The notes under the pieces are model-generated. The model saw nothing but the letters and a program-made list of their open reading frames with translations, searched no databases and was not told the DNA's origin. Source: Methylococcaceae bacterium (GTDB lineage: Bacteria > Pseudomonadota > Gammaproteobacteria > Methylococcales > Methylomonadaceae). Taken from it: 64,000 nt of DNA. How positions within the stretch are numbered: the stretch's first letter is position 1; every line of letters starts with the position of its first letter. The stretch lies in assembly GCA_021647585.1 (NCBI GenBank), contig JAKIUK010000007.1, forward strand, positions 20,699 through 84,698, written 5' to 3'. This document shows, one piece after another, positions 36,897 to 46,389 of the stretch. The position numbers were made by a program, and so were the translations under genes.

Positions 36897-38789
36897 CTAC
36901 TGCTCCTTTTCCAGCAGCTCTTCAACTTCCATCCATTCCGTTTCAGCTAATTCCAAAGCATTATCAACTTCAACTTTCAGTGCCAGTATTTTTTTTAAAT
37001 TCTGTTTTTGTGACTCGCTATAAATATCAGAATTTGCTAATTGCTGCTCTAGTTTTTTTTGTTCCCCATGATATTTTTCTACCGCCTGTTCAGATTTTTT
37101 CAGTCTGTTGAGTAAAGGTTTTAGCCGATTACGTCGAACAGCATCCTGTTTACGCTGTTCTTTGCGAGATTTAACCGAGTCGGTTATTGGTGACTCAGAG
37201 GACCTTTCGATTAAAGCGCGTTTTTGTTCTGACAACCATAATCGATAATCATCCAGGTCACCATCAAATGGTTTTACCGCTCCCTCTGCCACCAATAGAA
37301 ACTGGTCGGTCACTGATCGCAATAAATGTCTATCATGTGACACCACAACAATTGCACCTTCATATTCCTGTAATGCCATACTCAAGGCATGCCGCATTTC
37401 CAAGTCCAGATGATTTGTAGGTTCATCCAGTAATAATAAATTAGGGTTTTGATAAACCAGCAATGCAAGTACCAATCGCGCTTTTTCTCCTCCTGAAAAA
37501 GGCCTGACTTGTTCTACAACCTTATCACCTCTAAAATCAAAACCACCTAAAAAATTACGCAGGTCTTTCTCTGTGGCTCGATTGTCCAAATGTTGTAAGT
37601 GCCATAAGGGGCTTTCATCCAGGCGCAACTGTTCCAGCTGATGTTGAGCAAAATAGCCTATATTCAAAGCTTCTGCTGTTTGTAACTTACCATTTAATAG
37701 CTTCATTTCAGATGCCAGGACTTTGATTAAACTAGATTTACCCGCTCCATTAGGTCCCAACAATCCAATTCTATCACCTGGTGAAATTGATAAACTGGCT
37801 TGTCTAATTACAACTTTATCGCCATAACCAATATCAGCCCGTTCAATTTGAAGTAGCGGATTAGGCATTTTCTTAGGCGCGGGGAAACTAAAATTGAATG
37901 GCGAGTCTATATGCGCCTGAGAAATTAGCTCCATCCGCTGCAAAGCTTTTATCCGGCTTTGGGCCTGCCGGGCTTTTGTCGCCTGTGCTTTAAAGCGAGT
38001 AATAAAACTTTGAATATGTTCAATTTCTCTTTGCTGCTTTATAAACGCAGATTGTTGTAATGCCAGTTTTTCTGCTCGCCTTTTTTCAAAGGCCGAATAA
38101 TTGCCAGTATACATTTCAGCCTTATTCTGTTCTATATGAATTATATGGTCGGCAATAGAATCTAGAAAATCTCTATCATGTGAAATTAATAATAATGTAC
38201 CGGGATATTTGCACAACCAGTCTTGCAACCAGATCACTGCATCTAGATCCAGGTGGTTGGTAGGTTCATCCAGTAACAACACATCCGATCGGCACATTAG
38301 TGCCTGAGCCAGATTCAACCGCATACGCCAGCCTCCTGAAAAGGATTTGACCGGATCTTGTTCTTGCCTTTCAGAAAAACCCAATCCATTCAATAACCTG
38401 GAAGCACGCGCCTGAGCAGTATATCCTCCGATATGATCTAAAGTACTGTGTAATTCAGCCAGCTTTATGCCATCATCTTGTTTTTCTGCAGCTTCCAGTT
38501 GTTGCTGTATTCGACGTAATTCTTTATCCCCATCAATTACATAATCAATAGCAGAGCAACTGGTAGCCGGTGTTTCCTGTGCCACATGGGCAATTTCCAA
38601 ACCGGGAGGCATGGAAAAATCACCTTCATCTATCTGTAATTGATTCAACAACACGGCAAACAAACTGGATTTACCCACTCCATTGGCCCCGGTTAATCCG
38701 GCTTTCTGACCTTTATGAATGGTAAAAGAGGTATCACTAAAGAGAACGCGTACACCGCGACGTAAAGAAATGTTTTTAAAATTCAGCAT
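36897..38789 (-). CDS. yheS: ABC-F family ATPase, YheS type
   Basis: A soluble twin-ATPase ABC-F protein thought to act on the ribosome. Both nucleotide sites are present: Walker A GANGVGKSSLFAVL and GPNGAGKSSLIKVL, signatures FSGGWRMRLNLAQAL and FSGGEKARLVLAL, Walker B LLLDEPTNHLDLDAV and LLLDEPTNHLDLEM, with the linker between (FKAQATKARQAQSRIKALQRM) and a C-terminal coiled coil (about 540-630). The frame opens at 38813, but homology starts at MLNFKNISLRRGVRVLF (38789), giving 630 residues against 637 in E. coli YheS. No Shine-Dalgarno decides between them. Confidence 0.93.
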   Translation of the reverse strand: MLNFKNISLRRGVRVLFSDTSFTIHKGQKAGLTGANGVGKSSLFAVLLNQLQIDEGDFSMPPGLEIAHVAQETPATSCSAIDYVIDGDKELRRIQQQLEAAEKQDDGIKLAELHSTLDHIGGYTAQARASRLLNGLGFSERQEQDPVKSFSGGWRMRLNLAQALMCRSDVLLLDEPTNHLDLDAVIWLQDWLCKYPGTLLLISHDRDFLDSIADHIIHIEQNKAEMYTGNYSAFEKRRAEKLALQQSAFIKQQREIEHIQSFITRFKAQATKARQAQSRIKALQRMELISQAHIDSPFNFSFPAPKKMPNPLLQIERADIGYGDKVVIRQASLSISPGDRIGLLGPNGAGKSSLIKVLASEMKLLNGKLQTAEALNIGYFAQHQLEQLRLDESPLWHLQHLDNRATEKDLRNFLGGFDFRGDKVVEQVRPFSGGEKARLVLALLVYQNPNLLLLDEPTNHLDLEMRHALSMALQEYEGAIVVVSHDRHLLRSVTDQFLLVAEGAVKPFDGDLDDYRLWLSEQKRALIERSSESPITDSVKSRKEQRKQDAVRRNRLKPLLNRLKKSEQAVEKYHGEQKKLEQQLANSDIYSESQKQNLKKILALKVEVDNALELAETEWMEVEELLEKEQ

Positions 38790-38813
38790 TGATGGATAGG
38801 CTAAAATGTACAA

Positions 38814-38996
38814 ATGAAAAGAACTGCAAAAGAACCATCACACCCTTTGTTTAAACCACAAGACAGGTACTATGTTAATAATCTAGGTGAGTGGTGGTTC
38901 TTTACCGTCGATAAAATTAGTGGCCCATACCCAAGTAAAGCACTTTGCGTTGATGCCTGCCGTTACTATATACAGAAACGAGACGGCGTAATATAA
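38814..38996 (+). CDS. Small conserved protein, DUF6316-like
   Basis: A 60-residue protein, KPQDRYYVNNLGEWWFFTVDKISGPYPSKALCVDACRYYIQKRD. The pattern RYY/F-x-x-G-x-W-x-F-x-T...GPYxSK, with aromatic residues and a final short helix, is that of small proteins annotated as DUF6316; the assignment is by eye. It is divergent from yheS with overlapping 5' ends. No function known. Confidence 0.6.
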   Translation: MKRTAKEPSHPLFKPQDRYYVNNLGEWWFFTVDKISGPYPSKALCVDACRYYIQKRDGVI

Positions 38997-39115
38997 AAGT
39001 CTTTTATTTCCACTCAGAACATCAAAACCATTACGCTATAACATAGGATGTCCTGACAATAGAAAGCGCATCGATCGTGAAAGATACGCTCAGAAACAGG
39101 AACAAAGAAAAAACC

Positions 39116-39637
39116 TTAGCCTAAACGCTCAATCATGCTTTCAGCCTGCTCGGCAAACTTTTCCAGATCACCACTTTTAACTGTTTCAACAGGAATAATG
39201 ATTGCTGAATCCAGTTCGATAAAAATATGTACATATTTCTCTATATAATCTACACGCAACATATCTTTCCAATAGGTTTTGTGTTTACCCCCTGGTGATT
39301 TTTCAGCCAGGTAATCCTGTTCTATTTTCAGTGTATGCATTCCAAACATGCCTGCTTTTTCTTCAACTGTATATTTTTCAAGAAATTGTCTGCGCATATC
39401 CATTTTCATTACATATGGCGAAACAATCCCCCAGCCGATAGCTAAGATAGCAATATATGCTGTCGTTGTCATATCTGCATAATAGACATAATAAAACATA
39501 CCAATCAACAGCATGGCACCAGGCACAAGCAATCTGCTTTTACGGATATTTTTTTGCATTTCTGGGTCATTTTTTAAGCGCATCTCATTAAAATGCACCA
39601 GGTCTTCTTCTCGGAACTCGTATTCTATTTCAAACAT
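39116..39637 (-). CDS. YcxB-like membrane protein
   Basis: A 173-residue protein with a soluble N-terminal segment (EIEYEFREEDLVHFNEMRLK), two adjacent membrane helices (LLVPGAMLLIGMFYYVYY, AYIAILAIGWGIVSPYVM) and a soluble C-terminal domain (LKIEQDYLAEKS ... IPVETVKSGDLEKFAEQAESMIERL). This arrangement matches the YcxB-like family. Function unknown. It follows the SPFH gene by 20 bases on the same strand. Confidence 0.75.
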   Translation of the reverse strand: MFEIEYEFREEDLVHFNEMRLKNDPEMQKNIRKSRLLVPGAMLLIGMFYYVYYADMTTTAYIAILAIGWGIVSPYVMKMDMRRQFLEKYTVEEKAGMFGMHTLKIEQDYLAEKSPGGKHKTYWKDMLRVDYIEKYVHIFIELDSAIIIPVETVKSGDLEKFAEQAESMIERLG

Positions 39638-39657
39638 TTTATTTTTAAGTTATTATT

Positions 39658-40548
39658 TTATTTTGTTGAACCGGGTAAATTCAAAATTAATCCATCCATT
39701 TTCCCACCCATTAAGGTTTGTGGATATTTTCCATTCCATTTATCTACTGCATTATATCTAATCAGAGCGGGTGTAAGTGATTTAGCTAATAATAGATTCG
39801 CTTTTGCCTGTGCTTCAGCTTCTTTTGTAATGGTATATGCTTGAGCATCGGCCATAGTTTTTTTTGCATTGGCATCAGCAACTGCCGCCATTTCTCTGGC
39901 TTCAGCTTGCTTAACCTGTTGCTGAGCCTGTTGCTCCACAATTTTTAACTGTGCCTTTTCTCGCTCTAATTGCTCCTGCCGTTCTTTAGTCTGAATCACC
40001 GCAGATGTGACCACTTGCGGCAGTGTAATATCTCTAAATAAGACCGCGGTTACAATAACCCCTCTATCTTGCAAATAGTCAATTAATCCATCTTCCATAT
40101 ACAGTTGTAGCTCTTGCTGCACACTATCAAGAAAAAAATCCTGCGATTGCTTTACGGTTTTCCCTGCTTCTCTTAATAACGAGCGCACTTTAGGTGTAAT
40201 ATGCTTAGTTACCACATCCTTTAACACCCCTGTTTCCTGTAAAATTTCGGGTGTATTATCCGCATCCAGTCGAAAGGCAACAGAAATATCCATGGATGTC
40301 TTTAGTTTATCCTGAGAGGGCACCTGTACTTTTTCCCAGGTATATGTCTGCTGCCTGAGATCAAAACTGACAAAATTTAATAGTGGTTTCACTATATGAA
40401 AACCTTCTGGATAGGCTTCATTTTGTACTTTACCAAACAGTGTCGCCACTTTATTATGACCCGCGGGAACAGTAGTGTAAGAATTAAGTAACACTATCAA
40501 AAACAAAACAGCTAAGCCTGTATAACCCGCATATTTATAATTATTCAT
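39658..40548 (-). CDS. SPFH/prohibitin-family membrane protein
   Basis: A 296-residue band-7 protein: one N-terminal membrane helix (LAVLFLIVLLNSYTTVP), the SPFH domain (VPAGHNKVATLFGKVQNEAYPEGFH, LKTSMDISVAFRLDADNTPEIL, VTKHITPKVRSLLREAGKTVK), then a long coiled coil rich in Gln, Ala and Glu (about 195-265). Prohibitin-like proteins form ring scaffolds in the inner membrane and often modulate proteases. It is closest in layout to prohibitins rather than HflK/HflC, since no partner gene is adjacent. Confidence 0.88.
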   Translation of the reverse strand: MNNYKYAGYTGLAVLFLIVLLNSYTTVPAGHNKVATLFGKVQNEAYPEGFHIVKPLLNFVSFDLRQQTYTWEKVQVPSQDKLKTSMDISVAFRLDADNTPEILQETGVLKDVVTKHITPKVRSLLREAGKTVKQSQDFFLDSVQQELQLYMEDGLIDYLQDRGVIVTAVLFRDITLPQVVTSAVIQTKERQEQLEREKAQLKIVEQQAQQQVKQAEAREMAAVADANAKKTMADAQAYTITKEAEAQAKANLLLAKSLTPALIRYNAVDKWNGKYPQTLMGGKMDGLILNLPGSTK

Positions 40549-40630
40549 TGCTTTATTCCTGTATTATTTAGCACAACCAAGAAAAACTGTACTATGATGC
40601 CAATCATAGTCGAATTTAAGGTACAAAATC

Positions 40631-40969
40631 ATGCGCCGATTATTAGCTTTAAACCTGTTAATCATTACAGGTATTTCAGTGGCTGAACAAAATCAAAATA
40701 ATGTTCCTGTTCCAGAACCCCCTGAATTACCAATGCCCGTGCAAAGTGGTGAATCACTCGAGCCCGATATTACCATTATTCGTAAAGGGAAAAAAACTAT
40801 TCATGAATTCCGTAGAAATGGTGAACTTTATATGGTAAAAATCATACCTGTTGTAGGACCTGCCTATTACCTTATAGATACCAATGGCGATGGTAATATG
40901 GATGTGCGAGGTAGTGATCTGGATAGAGGTACACAAATTAACCAATGGAAATTGCTTGAGTGGGATTAA
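40631..40969 (+). CDS. DUF2782 periplasmic protein
   Basis: A 112-residue protein with a signal peptide (RRLLALNLLIITGISVAEQ) and the DUF2782 pattern: PDITIIRKGKKTIHEFRRNGELYMVKIIPVVGPAYYLIDTNGDG. In Pseudomonas the same family is encoded between polA and thrB. Here thrB lies about 17 kb downstream. Function unknown. Confidence 0.85.
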   Translation: MRRLLALNLLIITGISVAEQNQNNVPVPEPPELPMPVQSGESLEPDITIIRKGKKTIHEFRRNGELYMVKIIPVVGPAYYLIDTNGDGNMDVRGSDLDRGTQINQWKLLEWD

Positions 40970-41027
40970 ACTGAGTCTGCAACTAAATCAACTTATTCTG
41001 CGCGCGCTCCTTAATTAGTTCTGTTAA

Positions 41028-41161
41028 TTCTATTTTGTCACATTTGAATGGATACTTTACAAAAGTATCTTCGGTGTGTTGTACGCACCATTTCGGCAAT
41101 GGAAGGATAAAAATAATTTTGGTGCGTACAACGCACCCTACATTTATAATCTGACAAAGTA
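41028..41161. repeat. R2 inverted-repeat element, copy a
   Basis: Ends TTCTATTTTGTCACATTTG and ATCTGACAAAGTA are inverse to each other, and inner palindromes GTGTGTTGTACGCACC and GGTGCGTACAACGCACC give a two-hairpin structure. No coding capacity. It occupies the centre of the 425-bp gap between the DUF2782 gene and the GST gene. The rest of that gap shows only the AGGAGA ribosome-binding site of the GST gene. Confidence 0.8.
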
Positions 41162-41394
41162 GCGAAATAACATTAATTCACGGTATTTCGTACTCAATTC
41201 AAACAAACACCCCCTCTCTTGCCTACCTGAAACACTGCCAACTCATTGTAATACAAATAATTTATCTATTCACCCCCATTTTGGCACGCCCCCTGCAATA
41301 GAAAAAGTTACCCCTTAACTATTTAGCTACAATGAATTTGAATTAAGCCAGTTTACATCTATCTAATGCAACAACTTCTTTTCAGGAGAACATC

Positions 41395-42018
41395 ATGTCT
41401 ACAATCAAACTTTACCGTCATCCATTATCAGGACACGCTCATCGCGCTGAATTATTCCTATCTATTCTAGGACTAAATGCTGAAATCATTGATGTTGATC
41501 TAATGTCTGGAGAACATAAAAAAGCTGAATTCCTAACTAAAAATATTTTCGGTCAAGTACCAGTACTAGAAGATGACGATGTAACAATTGCCGACTCTAA
41601 TGCCATTCTGGTTTATCTGGCCAGTCAGTATGATCAAGATCATACCTGGTTACCGATAGAACCAGCCATAGCTGCTGAAGTACAGCGCTTTTTATCAGTA
41701 GCCGCAGGTCCTATTGCCAGTGGCCCGGCAACGGCTCGTTTAATCAACCTGTTTGGGGCTAAACTCGACCATGTTAAGGCAATTGAAACAGCCCATAACG
41801 TTCTGAGCACACTGGATGAACACCTTGAAGGTAGGGAGTGGTTGGCAAACGACCATCCAACCATAGCTGATTTATCTAATTACCCATACATTGCTCACGC
41901 TCCAGAAGGCGATGTGTCACTTCAACATTACCCAAATGTCAGGGCATGGTTACAGCGTATTGAAAAATTACCGGGATTTATTGCTATGCAATCTTCACAG
42001 GTGGGATTGGCTGCTTAA
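41395..42018 (+). CDS. Glutathione S-transferase family protein
   Basis: A 207-residue cytosolic GST: N-terminal thioredoxin-fold domain (IKLYRHPLSGHAHRAELFLSIL, FGQVPVLEDDDVTIADSNAILVYLA with the glutathione-binding PVLxD and S-N motifs) and C-terminal helical domain (EWLANDHPTIADLSNYPYIAH). The start is supported by AGGAGA at the right distance. It is followed after 89 bases by the PNPOx-flavin-ferredoxin gene on the same strand; both are commonly neighbours in oxidative detoxification loci. Confidence 0.93.
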   Translation: MSTIKLYRHPLSGHAHRAELFLSILGLNAEIIDVDLMSGEHKKAEFLTKNIFGQVPVLEDDDVTIADSNAILVYLASQYDQDHTWLPIEPAIAAEVQRFLSVAAGPIASGPATARLINLFGAKLDHVKAIETAHNVLSTLDEHLEGREWLANDHPTIADLSNYPYIAHAPEGDVSLQHYPNVRAWLQRIEKLPGFIAMQSSQVGLAA

Positions 42019-42107
42019 AATATTCAGAGATTTTCTATATTTGTAATGCTGCCAACTTAATCCTTCTCTCTCAGGGGGAAGGATTTCTACTTCATTGGGA
42101 AAAGACC

Positions 42108-44186
42108 ATGAGCGAAACGATAGTATCTCCTTTCCATCCAGGTGAACAGAAAATTCAACATCGTTTAGGTGTCCGCGACAAAATGGAGCGCTTCGGACAA
42201 CAGGTTATCCGTGACTATATGCCCGATCAACATAGAGAATTCTACGCACAGCTCCCTTTTGTTTTCGTCGCTCATGCCGATCAGCATGGCTGGCCTTGGG
42301 CATCCATATTGTTTAATCAGCCAGGGTTTATCGACTCCCCCGATAACAAGCACATACATATTAATACTATTCCTGTACCAGGCGACCCTTTGATCAATTC
42401 ACTGAAACTAGGTAATCGACTAGGTATACTTGGCATAGAACTGGAAACTCGGCGCAGAAACCGTCTTTCCGGTCATATCAGCAATGTGTCTGAAAACAGT
42501 ATCGAATTGTGTATTAATCAGGCATTTGGCAATTGTCCACAATATATCCAGACCCGTGAACTACACTCTATAGATCCTATGTCCATGCCGCCAAAGATAG
42601 CGGAAAAACTAACTCTGCTTGATCAACAAGCCATTGATCTGATTAGCAATAGCGATACTTTTTTCGTCGCCAGTTATGTTGCCACTGGCAGCAATAAACC
42701 TAGTGAAGGAGCGGATGTATCTCATCGTGGTGGGAAACCTGGCTTTATCCGCATTGACGATACCCAAACACTGACCATCCCTGACTATCTGGGTAATTTT
42801 CATTTCAATACCTTGGGAAACTTCCTGGAAAACCCCAAAGCAGGACTACTGTTTATTGATTTCAACCGCGGACACTTATTAACAATGACAGGCACGGTCG
42901 AAATCCTATGGGATTCACCCGATATAGAGTTTTTTTCCGGAGCTGAAAGACTCTGGACATTCCGTATCGATCATGCTCACTGGCTTAAAAATGTTTTGCC
43001 ATTACGTTGGAAATTACAACAATATTCCCCCAATACCCTCCTAACTGGCAACTGGATAGAAGCAGGTGCAGCAAAAAAAGCAGTGACTCTTAGAAACACC
43101 TGGCAACCTTATCAAGTCACTAAAATTGTCAGAGAAAGTAGCCTCATCAAATCTTTTTATCTGAACCCACCTCTCGATCAAAAGCCACATTTTCAGCCAG
43201 GACAATTTTTAACCCTGAAAATCAAAATCAATGGCAAAGAGCAGATTCGAACCTACACAGTATCCAGTGCACCAGGCGATAGTTATTTTAGAATCAGCGT
43301 AAAACATGAACATGCTAAAAGTAATACACCAGGAGTCTTTTCCAGTTATCTACATCAACATATATCTGTAGGCGATAACATAAACGTCAAAGCTCCGACT
43401 GGGGCATTTACCTATGATGCAACAAGCCAACGTCCCTCGGTGCTTATCTCCGCCGGAATTGGCATTACACCAATGATTGCTATGGCGCGACATGCACTGC
43501 AAGAAGCCGTTCGCACACGTACCATTCAGCCATTAACACTGATTTGCTCTGCGCGCAACAGTGATCAACGCGCCTTTTTTTCAGAACTGAACGAAATAGC
43601 CAATAACTCTGCAGGACAAATCCGTATAGTCTGGGCTTTAAGTCAACCTGAACCACATTTGAAAATGGGTGTTGATTACCATCATAACGGACGTATTTGC
43701 AAACAACTGTTGCAATCGGTAATACAAACAGACGCATACGACGTTTATCTCTGTGGTCCCAATGATTTCATGCAAAGCCAATATAACAGCCTACGCGAAC
43801 TGGGTTGTAGTAATACACATATTTTTGCCGAAGCCTTCGGACCGGCAACGTTAATTCGGGACGAAGATACCACGGTTAAAACATTACCCATAGCAGAAGA
43901 GGCTATAATCACATTTGTTGAATCACATCTTGAACAAGCGTGGTCTAAAAATGATGGCAACTTATTGGAATTTGCCGAGGCCCATGGCCTGCACCCAGAA
44001 TATGGTTGTCGTAGCGGTCAATGTGGCGCATGTAAAATCAAGTTACTTTCAGGAAAGGTTGTTTATCAGCAGGAAATCAGCACAGCATTAGACAAAGATG
44101 AAGTTTTATTGTGCAGCGCTGTTCCGGCAGCTTATACTGTAAACAAAACAAACAACACCATAGCTCGATTAGAAATCCAATTATAA
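42108..44186 (+). CDS. Fusion: PNPOx-like domain + FAD/NAD oxidoreductase + 2Fe-2S ferredoxin
   Basis: A 692-residue cytosolic multidomain oxidoreductase. Residues about 1-330 are a pyridoxamine-phosphate-oxidase-like flavin barrel (PFVFVAHADQHGWPWASILF, LGNFLENPKAGLLFIDF). About 345-450 is an FNR-type FAD domain (GQFLTLKIKINGKEQIRTYT, VSSAP), about 450-590 the NAD(P) domain (VLISAGIGITPMIAMARHAL, VYLCGPNDFMQ). About 600-692 is a plant-type ferredoxin with cysteines in CRSGQCGACK and LLCSAVP. Electrons probably flow NAD(P)H-FAD-FeS. The substrate is unknown. It follows a GST gene. Confidence 0.92.
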   Translation: MSETIVSPFHPGEQKIQHRLGVRDKMERFGQQVIRDYMPDQHREFYAQLPFVFVAHADQHGWPWASILFNQPGFIDSPDNKHIHINTIPVPGDPLINSLKLGNRLGILGIELETRRRNRLSGHISNVSENSIELCINQAFGNCPQYIQTRELHSIDPMSMPPKIAEKLTLLDQQAIDLISNSDTFFVASYVATGSNKPSEGADVSHRGGKPGFIRIDDTQTLTIPDYLGNFHFNTLGNFLENPKAGLLFIDFNRGHLLTMTGTVEILWDSPDIEFFSGAERLWTFRIDHAHWLKNVLPLRWKLQQYSPNTLLTGNWIEAGAAKKAVTLRNTWQPYQVTKIVRESSLIKSFYLNPPLDQKPHFQPGQFLTLKIKINGKEQIRTYTVSSAPGDSYFRISVKHEHAKSNTPGVFSSYLHQHISVGDNINVKAPTGAFTYDATSQRPSVLISAGIGITPMIAMARHALQEAVRTRTIQPLTLICSARNSDQRAFFSELNEIANNSAGQIRIVWALSQPEPHLKMGVDYHHNGRICKQLLQSVIQTDAYDVYLCGPNDFMQSQYNSLRELGCSNTHIFAEAFGPATLIRDEDTTVKTLPIAEEAIITFVESHLEQAWSKNDGNLLEFAEAHGLHPEYGCRSGQCGACKIKLLSGKVVYQQEISTALDKDEVLLCSAVPAAYTVNKTNNTIARLEIQL

Positions 44187-44190
44187 ATAT

Positions 44191-44212
44191 TAAGGGAGTT
44201 GGTAATAAATAA
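44191..44212. repeat. Solo R7 end
   Basis: TTAAGGGAGTTGGTAATAAA directly follows the stop codon of the fusion oxidoreductase and matches the R7 terminus. No second end was found. Confidence 0.5.
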
Positions 44213-44294
44213 TTGTCCAATATTGGGTAGGTTTTTGTTATCCTCTGTTTTGACTGGAATCCGCAGCAATGCGACAATGAATACCTACTAAATT

Positions 44295-44434
44295 TACTTT
44301 GTCAGATTATAAATGTAGGGTGCGTTGCACGCACCCAAATTATTATTTATCCTTCCATTACCGAAATGGTGCGTACAACGCACCCTACGAAGATATTTTT
44401 GTATGTATCCATTCAAATGTAACAAAGTAGAATT
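44295..44434. repeat. R2 inverted-repeat element, copy b
   Basis: Inverse orientation to copy a: TACTTTGTCAGATTATAAAT ... TCAAATGTAACAAAGTA, with GGTGCGTTGCACGCACCC and GGTGCGTACAACGCACC inside. It sits in the 397-bp gap between the fusion oxidoreductase and the L,D-transpeptidase. Nothing coding is seen in that gap. Confidence 0.8.
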
Positions 44435-44583
44435 AAATCCTCACTCCTGATTGAATCTGACGCAAAATCAGATACCCTAGGTAATTATTGCTATTCAATC
44501 ATATTACAAAAACTTCAGGGCTTAATTCTATTTATTACATTTATATTAAACATGGACAAGCACTTTAAACAACAATAAATAGA

Positions 44584-45939
44584 ATGTCATTGAATCTACA
44601 GATAATCTCTATACCCAAAAATTCATTGTTTAAACGTCTCATTTTGGCGCTACCTATAATACTGCTCAATGCATGTCAGACATTACCCATTTGGTACAGC
44701 GGTAATGACCCGGCAAAGGCAAATAAGCACAAATTTACTTTAGCAGAAAAACAATCTGTAATAGGTTACTTAGGAGAGGTTGAAATAGAGGAAGAAGATT
44801 CTTTACCTCTGCTGGCCCGCTATTTTGGCTTAGGTTTTGACGAGATCACTCAAGCCAATCCAGATCTTGACCCATGGTTACCGGAACTTGGTCATACCGT
44901 TAAATTACCTTTGAGGTTTATTCTACCCAAAGCATCTCGAAAAGGGGTTATTTTAAATTTAGCTGCAAAACGACTATTTTATTTTCCAGCCAATAAAACA
45001 AATACAGTGGTTACCTATCCCATTGGAATAGGTCGTAAAGGCTGGAAAACTCCAACCGGAAAAACCACTATTATTGCTAAAAAATCCAATCCAAGATGGG
45101 TCGTACCTAAGTCTATTCTATTGGAGCATACAAAAAAAGGTGACCCCTTACCAAGAATTGTATCGGCCGGTCCAGACAATCCCCTGGGAGAGTTTGCACT
45201 ACGATTAGGTATTCCAGGTTATTTAATTCATGGCACTAATAAACCCTATGGTGTAGGGATGGCAATAAGCCATGGTTGTGTAAGATTGTATCCCGAGAAT
45301 ATTGCTTTGCTGTTTAAACAAACCTCGATAGGTATGCAGGTTCGTATAGTGAATCAACCTTTCCTAATCGGCTGGATACAAAAGGAATTGTATATACAGG
45401 TTTATGCTCCAGCACATAGTAATAAGAAACAAACCCAAAAACTACAGTCAGCTTTCAAGAAAGAATTAAGCCGCATTGAACACAATTCTAAACGGCATAT
45501 CAACTGGTCTGAAGTTGATGCCGCAATCACTCGAAGTGACGGTATTCCAGTCACTATTTTTGCTAACAACAATAAGCTTCCCTATGTTCAAAGGTTTTCT
45601 CATCCTGACAATTTAAGCCAAGCTATAAAACCTGAACCGTTAACAGATAAGTTATGGCGCTTAAAAGTGGCAAAATTTACTGAATCACGCCCCGCTTTTC
45701 GATTAGCCGTTATGCTCAATCATCAGGGACCGCAAATTCCAGCACATGTGTTGCCTGCACATACTGGGTTTGTTGTTGTTGCAGGACCTTTTCACTCTGC
45801 TGAAGCGGCACAATCTTCTTTAAATCGTTTGCGCATAGACTTTGAGCTTCAAGCTAAACTGATTCGGCCGCATCAAATTATTCCAGAACTCCAGAATACA
45901 TTCTCATTTTTCCCCAATTTTCTGTCCGTTATAGATTAG
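44584..45939 (+). CDS. L,D-transpeptidase (YkuD) lipoprotein with LysM-like and SPOR-like domains
   Basis: A 451-residue envelope protein that makes 3-3 peptidoglycan cross-links or attaches proteins to the wall. N-terminal lipoprotein signal with Cys about residue 31 (ILLNACQTL), a LysM-like segment (LLARYFGLGFDEITQANPDLDPWLPELG), the YkuD domain with the catalytic H216 in IHGTNKPYGVGMAISHGCVRLYP and Cys about 231, and a C-terminal SPOR-like repeat (VVVAGPFHSAEAAQSSLNRLRIDFELQA). The family is the ErfK/YbiS/YcfS type with an extra C-terminal domain. Standalone gene between R2 copies. Confidence 0.93.
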   Translation: MSLNLQIISIPKNSLFKRLILALPIILLNACQTLPIWYSGNDPAKANKHKFTLAEKQSVIGYLGEVEIEEEDSLPLLARYFGLGFDEITQANPDLDPWLPELGHTVKLPLRFILPKASRKGVILNLAAKRLFYFPANKTNTVVTYPIGIGRKGWKTPTGKTTIIAKKSNPRWVVPKSILLEHTKKGDPLPRIVSAGPDNPLGEFALRLGIPGYLIHGTNKPYGVGMAISHGCVRLYPENIALLFKQTSIGMQVRIVNQPFLIGWIQKELYIQVYAPAHSNKKQTQKLQSAFKKELSRIEHNSKRHINWSEVDAAITRSDGIPVTIFANNNKLPYVQRFSHPDNLSQAIKPEPLTDKLWRLKVAKFTESRPAFRLAVMLNHQGPQIPAHVLPAHTGFVVVAGPFHSAEAAQSSLNRLRIDFELQAKLIRPHQIIPELQNTFSFFPNFLSVID

Positions 45940-45987
45940 GTTTCAACAAAACAACTTGGGTGGTTTGCTGATATAACCCGCGCTTAG

Positions 45988-46296
45988 TTCTACTTTGTCA
46001 CATTAGAATGGATACATACAAAGTATATTCGGTCGGGATCGTTGTACGCACCTTTTGGCAATGGAAGGATAAATAATCCTAGAAAAATCAGTTGGATCAC
46101 GGTTTCTAGCACAAACTATTGATTCCACAGCACTTCAAAAAAATGCCCACCTAACCTAACGGGTGAGGCTAAGATTTTTTCAAAGCACTGTGAAACCAAT
46201 AGCTTGCACTATAAATCCGTGCCCAACTGATTATTCTAGGATAATAGTTTTGGTGCGTGCAACGCACCCTACATTTATATTCTAACAAAGTAGAAT
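45988..46296. repeat. R2 element, copy c, interrupted by an R1 element
   Basis: Outer ends TTCTACTTTGTCACATTAG and TCTAACAAAGTAGAA with inner GTTGTACGCACC and GGTGCGTGCAACGCACC belong to R2. At 46078-46240 an R1 element is inserted. Removing R1 and one copy of its target ATAAT restores a normal R2 sequence equivalent to copy a. Confidence 0.85.
46078..46240. repeat. R1 element, copy C (short form), nested in R2
   Basis: A 163-bp copy in the same orientation as copy A, ends CCTAGAAAAATCAGTTGG and CCAACTGATTATTCTAGG, target duplication ATAAT (46073-46077 and 46241-46245). It lies inside R2 copy c. Confidence 0.92.
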
Positions 46297-46389
46297 TAGG
46301 GCAGAAAAAATTAAATGTCACTATTCAGCGACATAATAGCTGAACCTATCACTACTGGCTCTTTCTTAGTTTTAAAGGTTCTATTTTTG

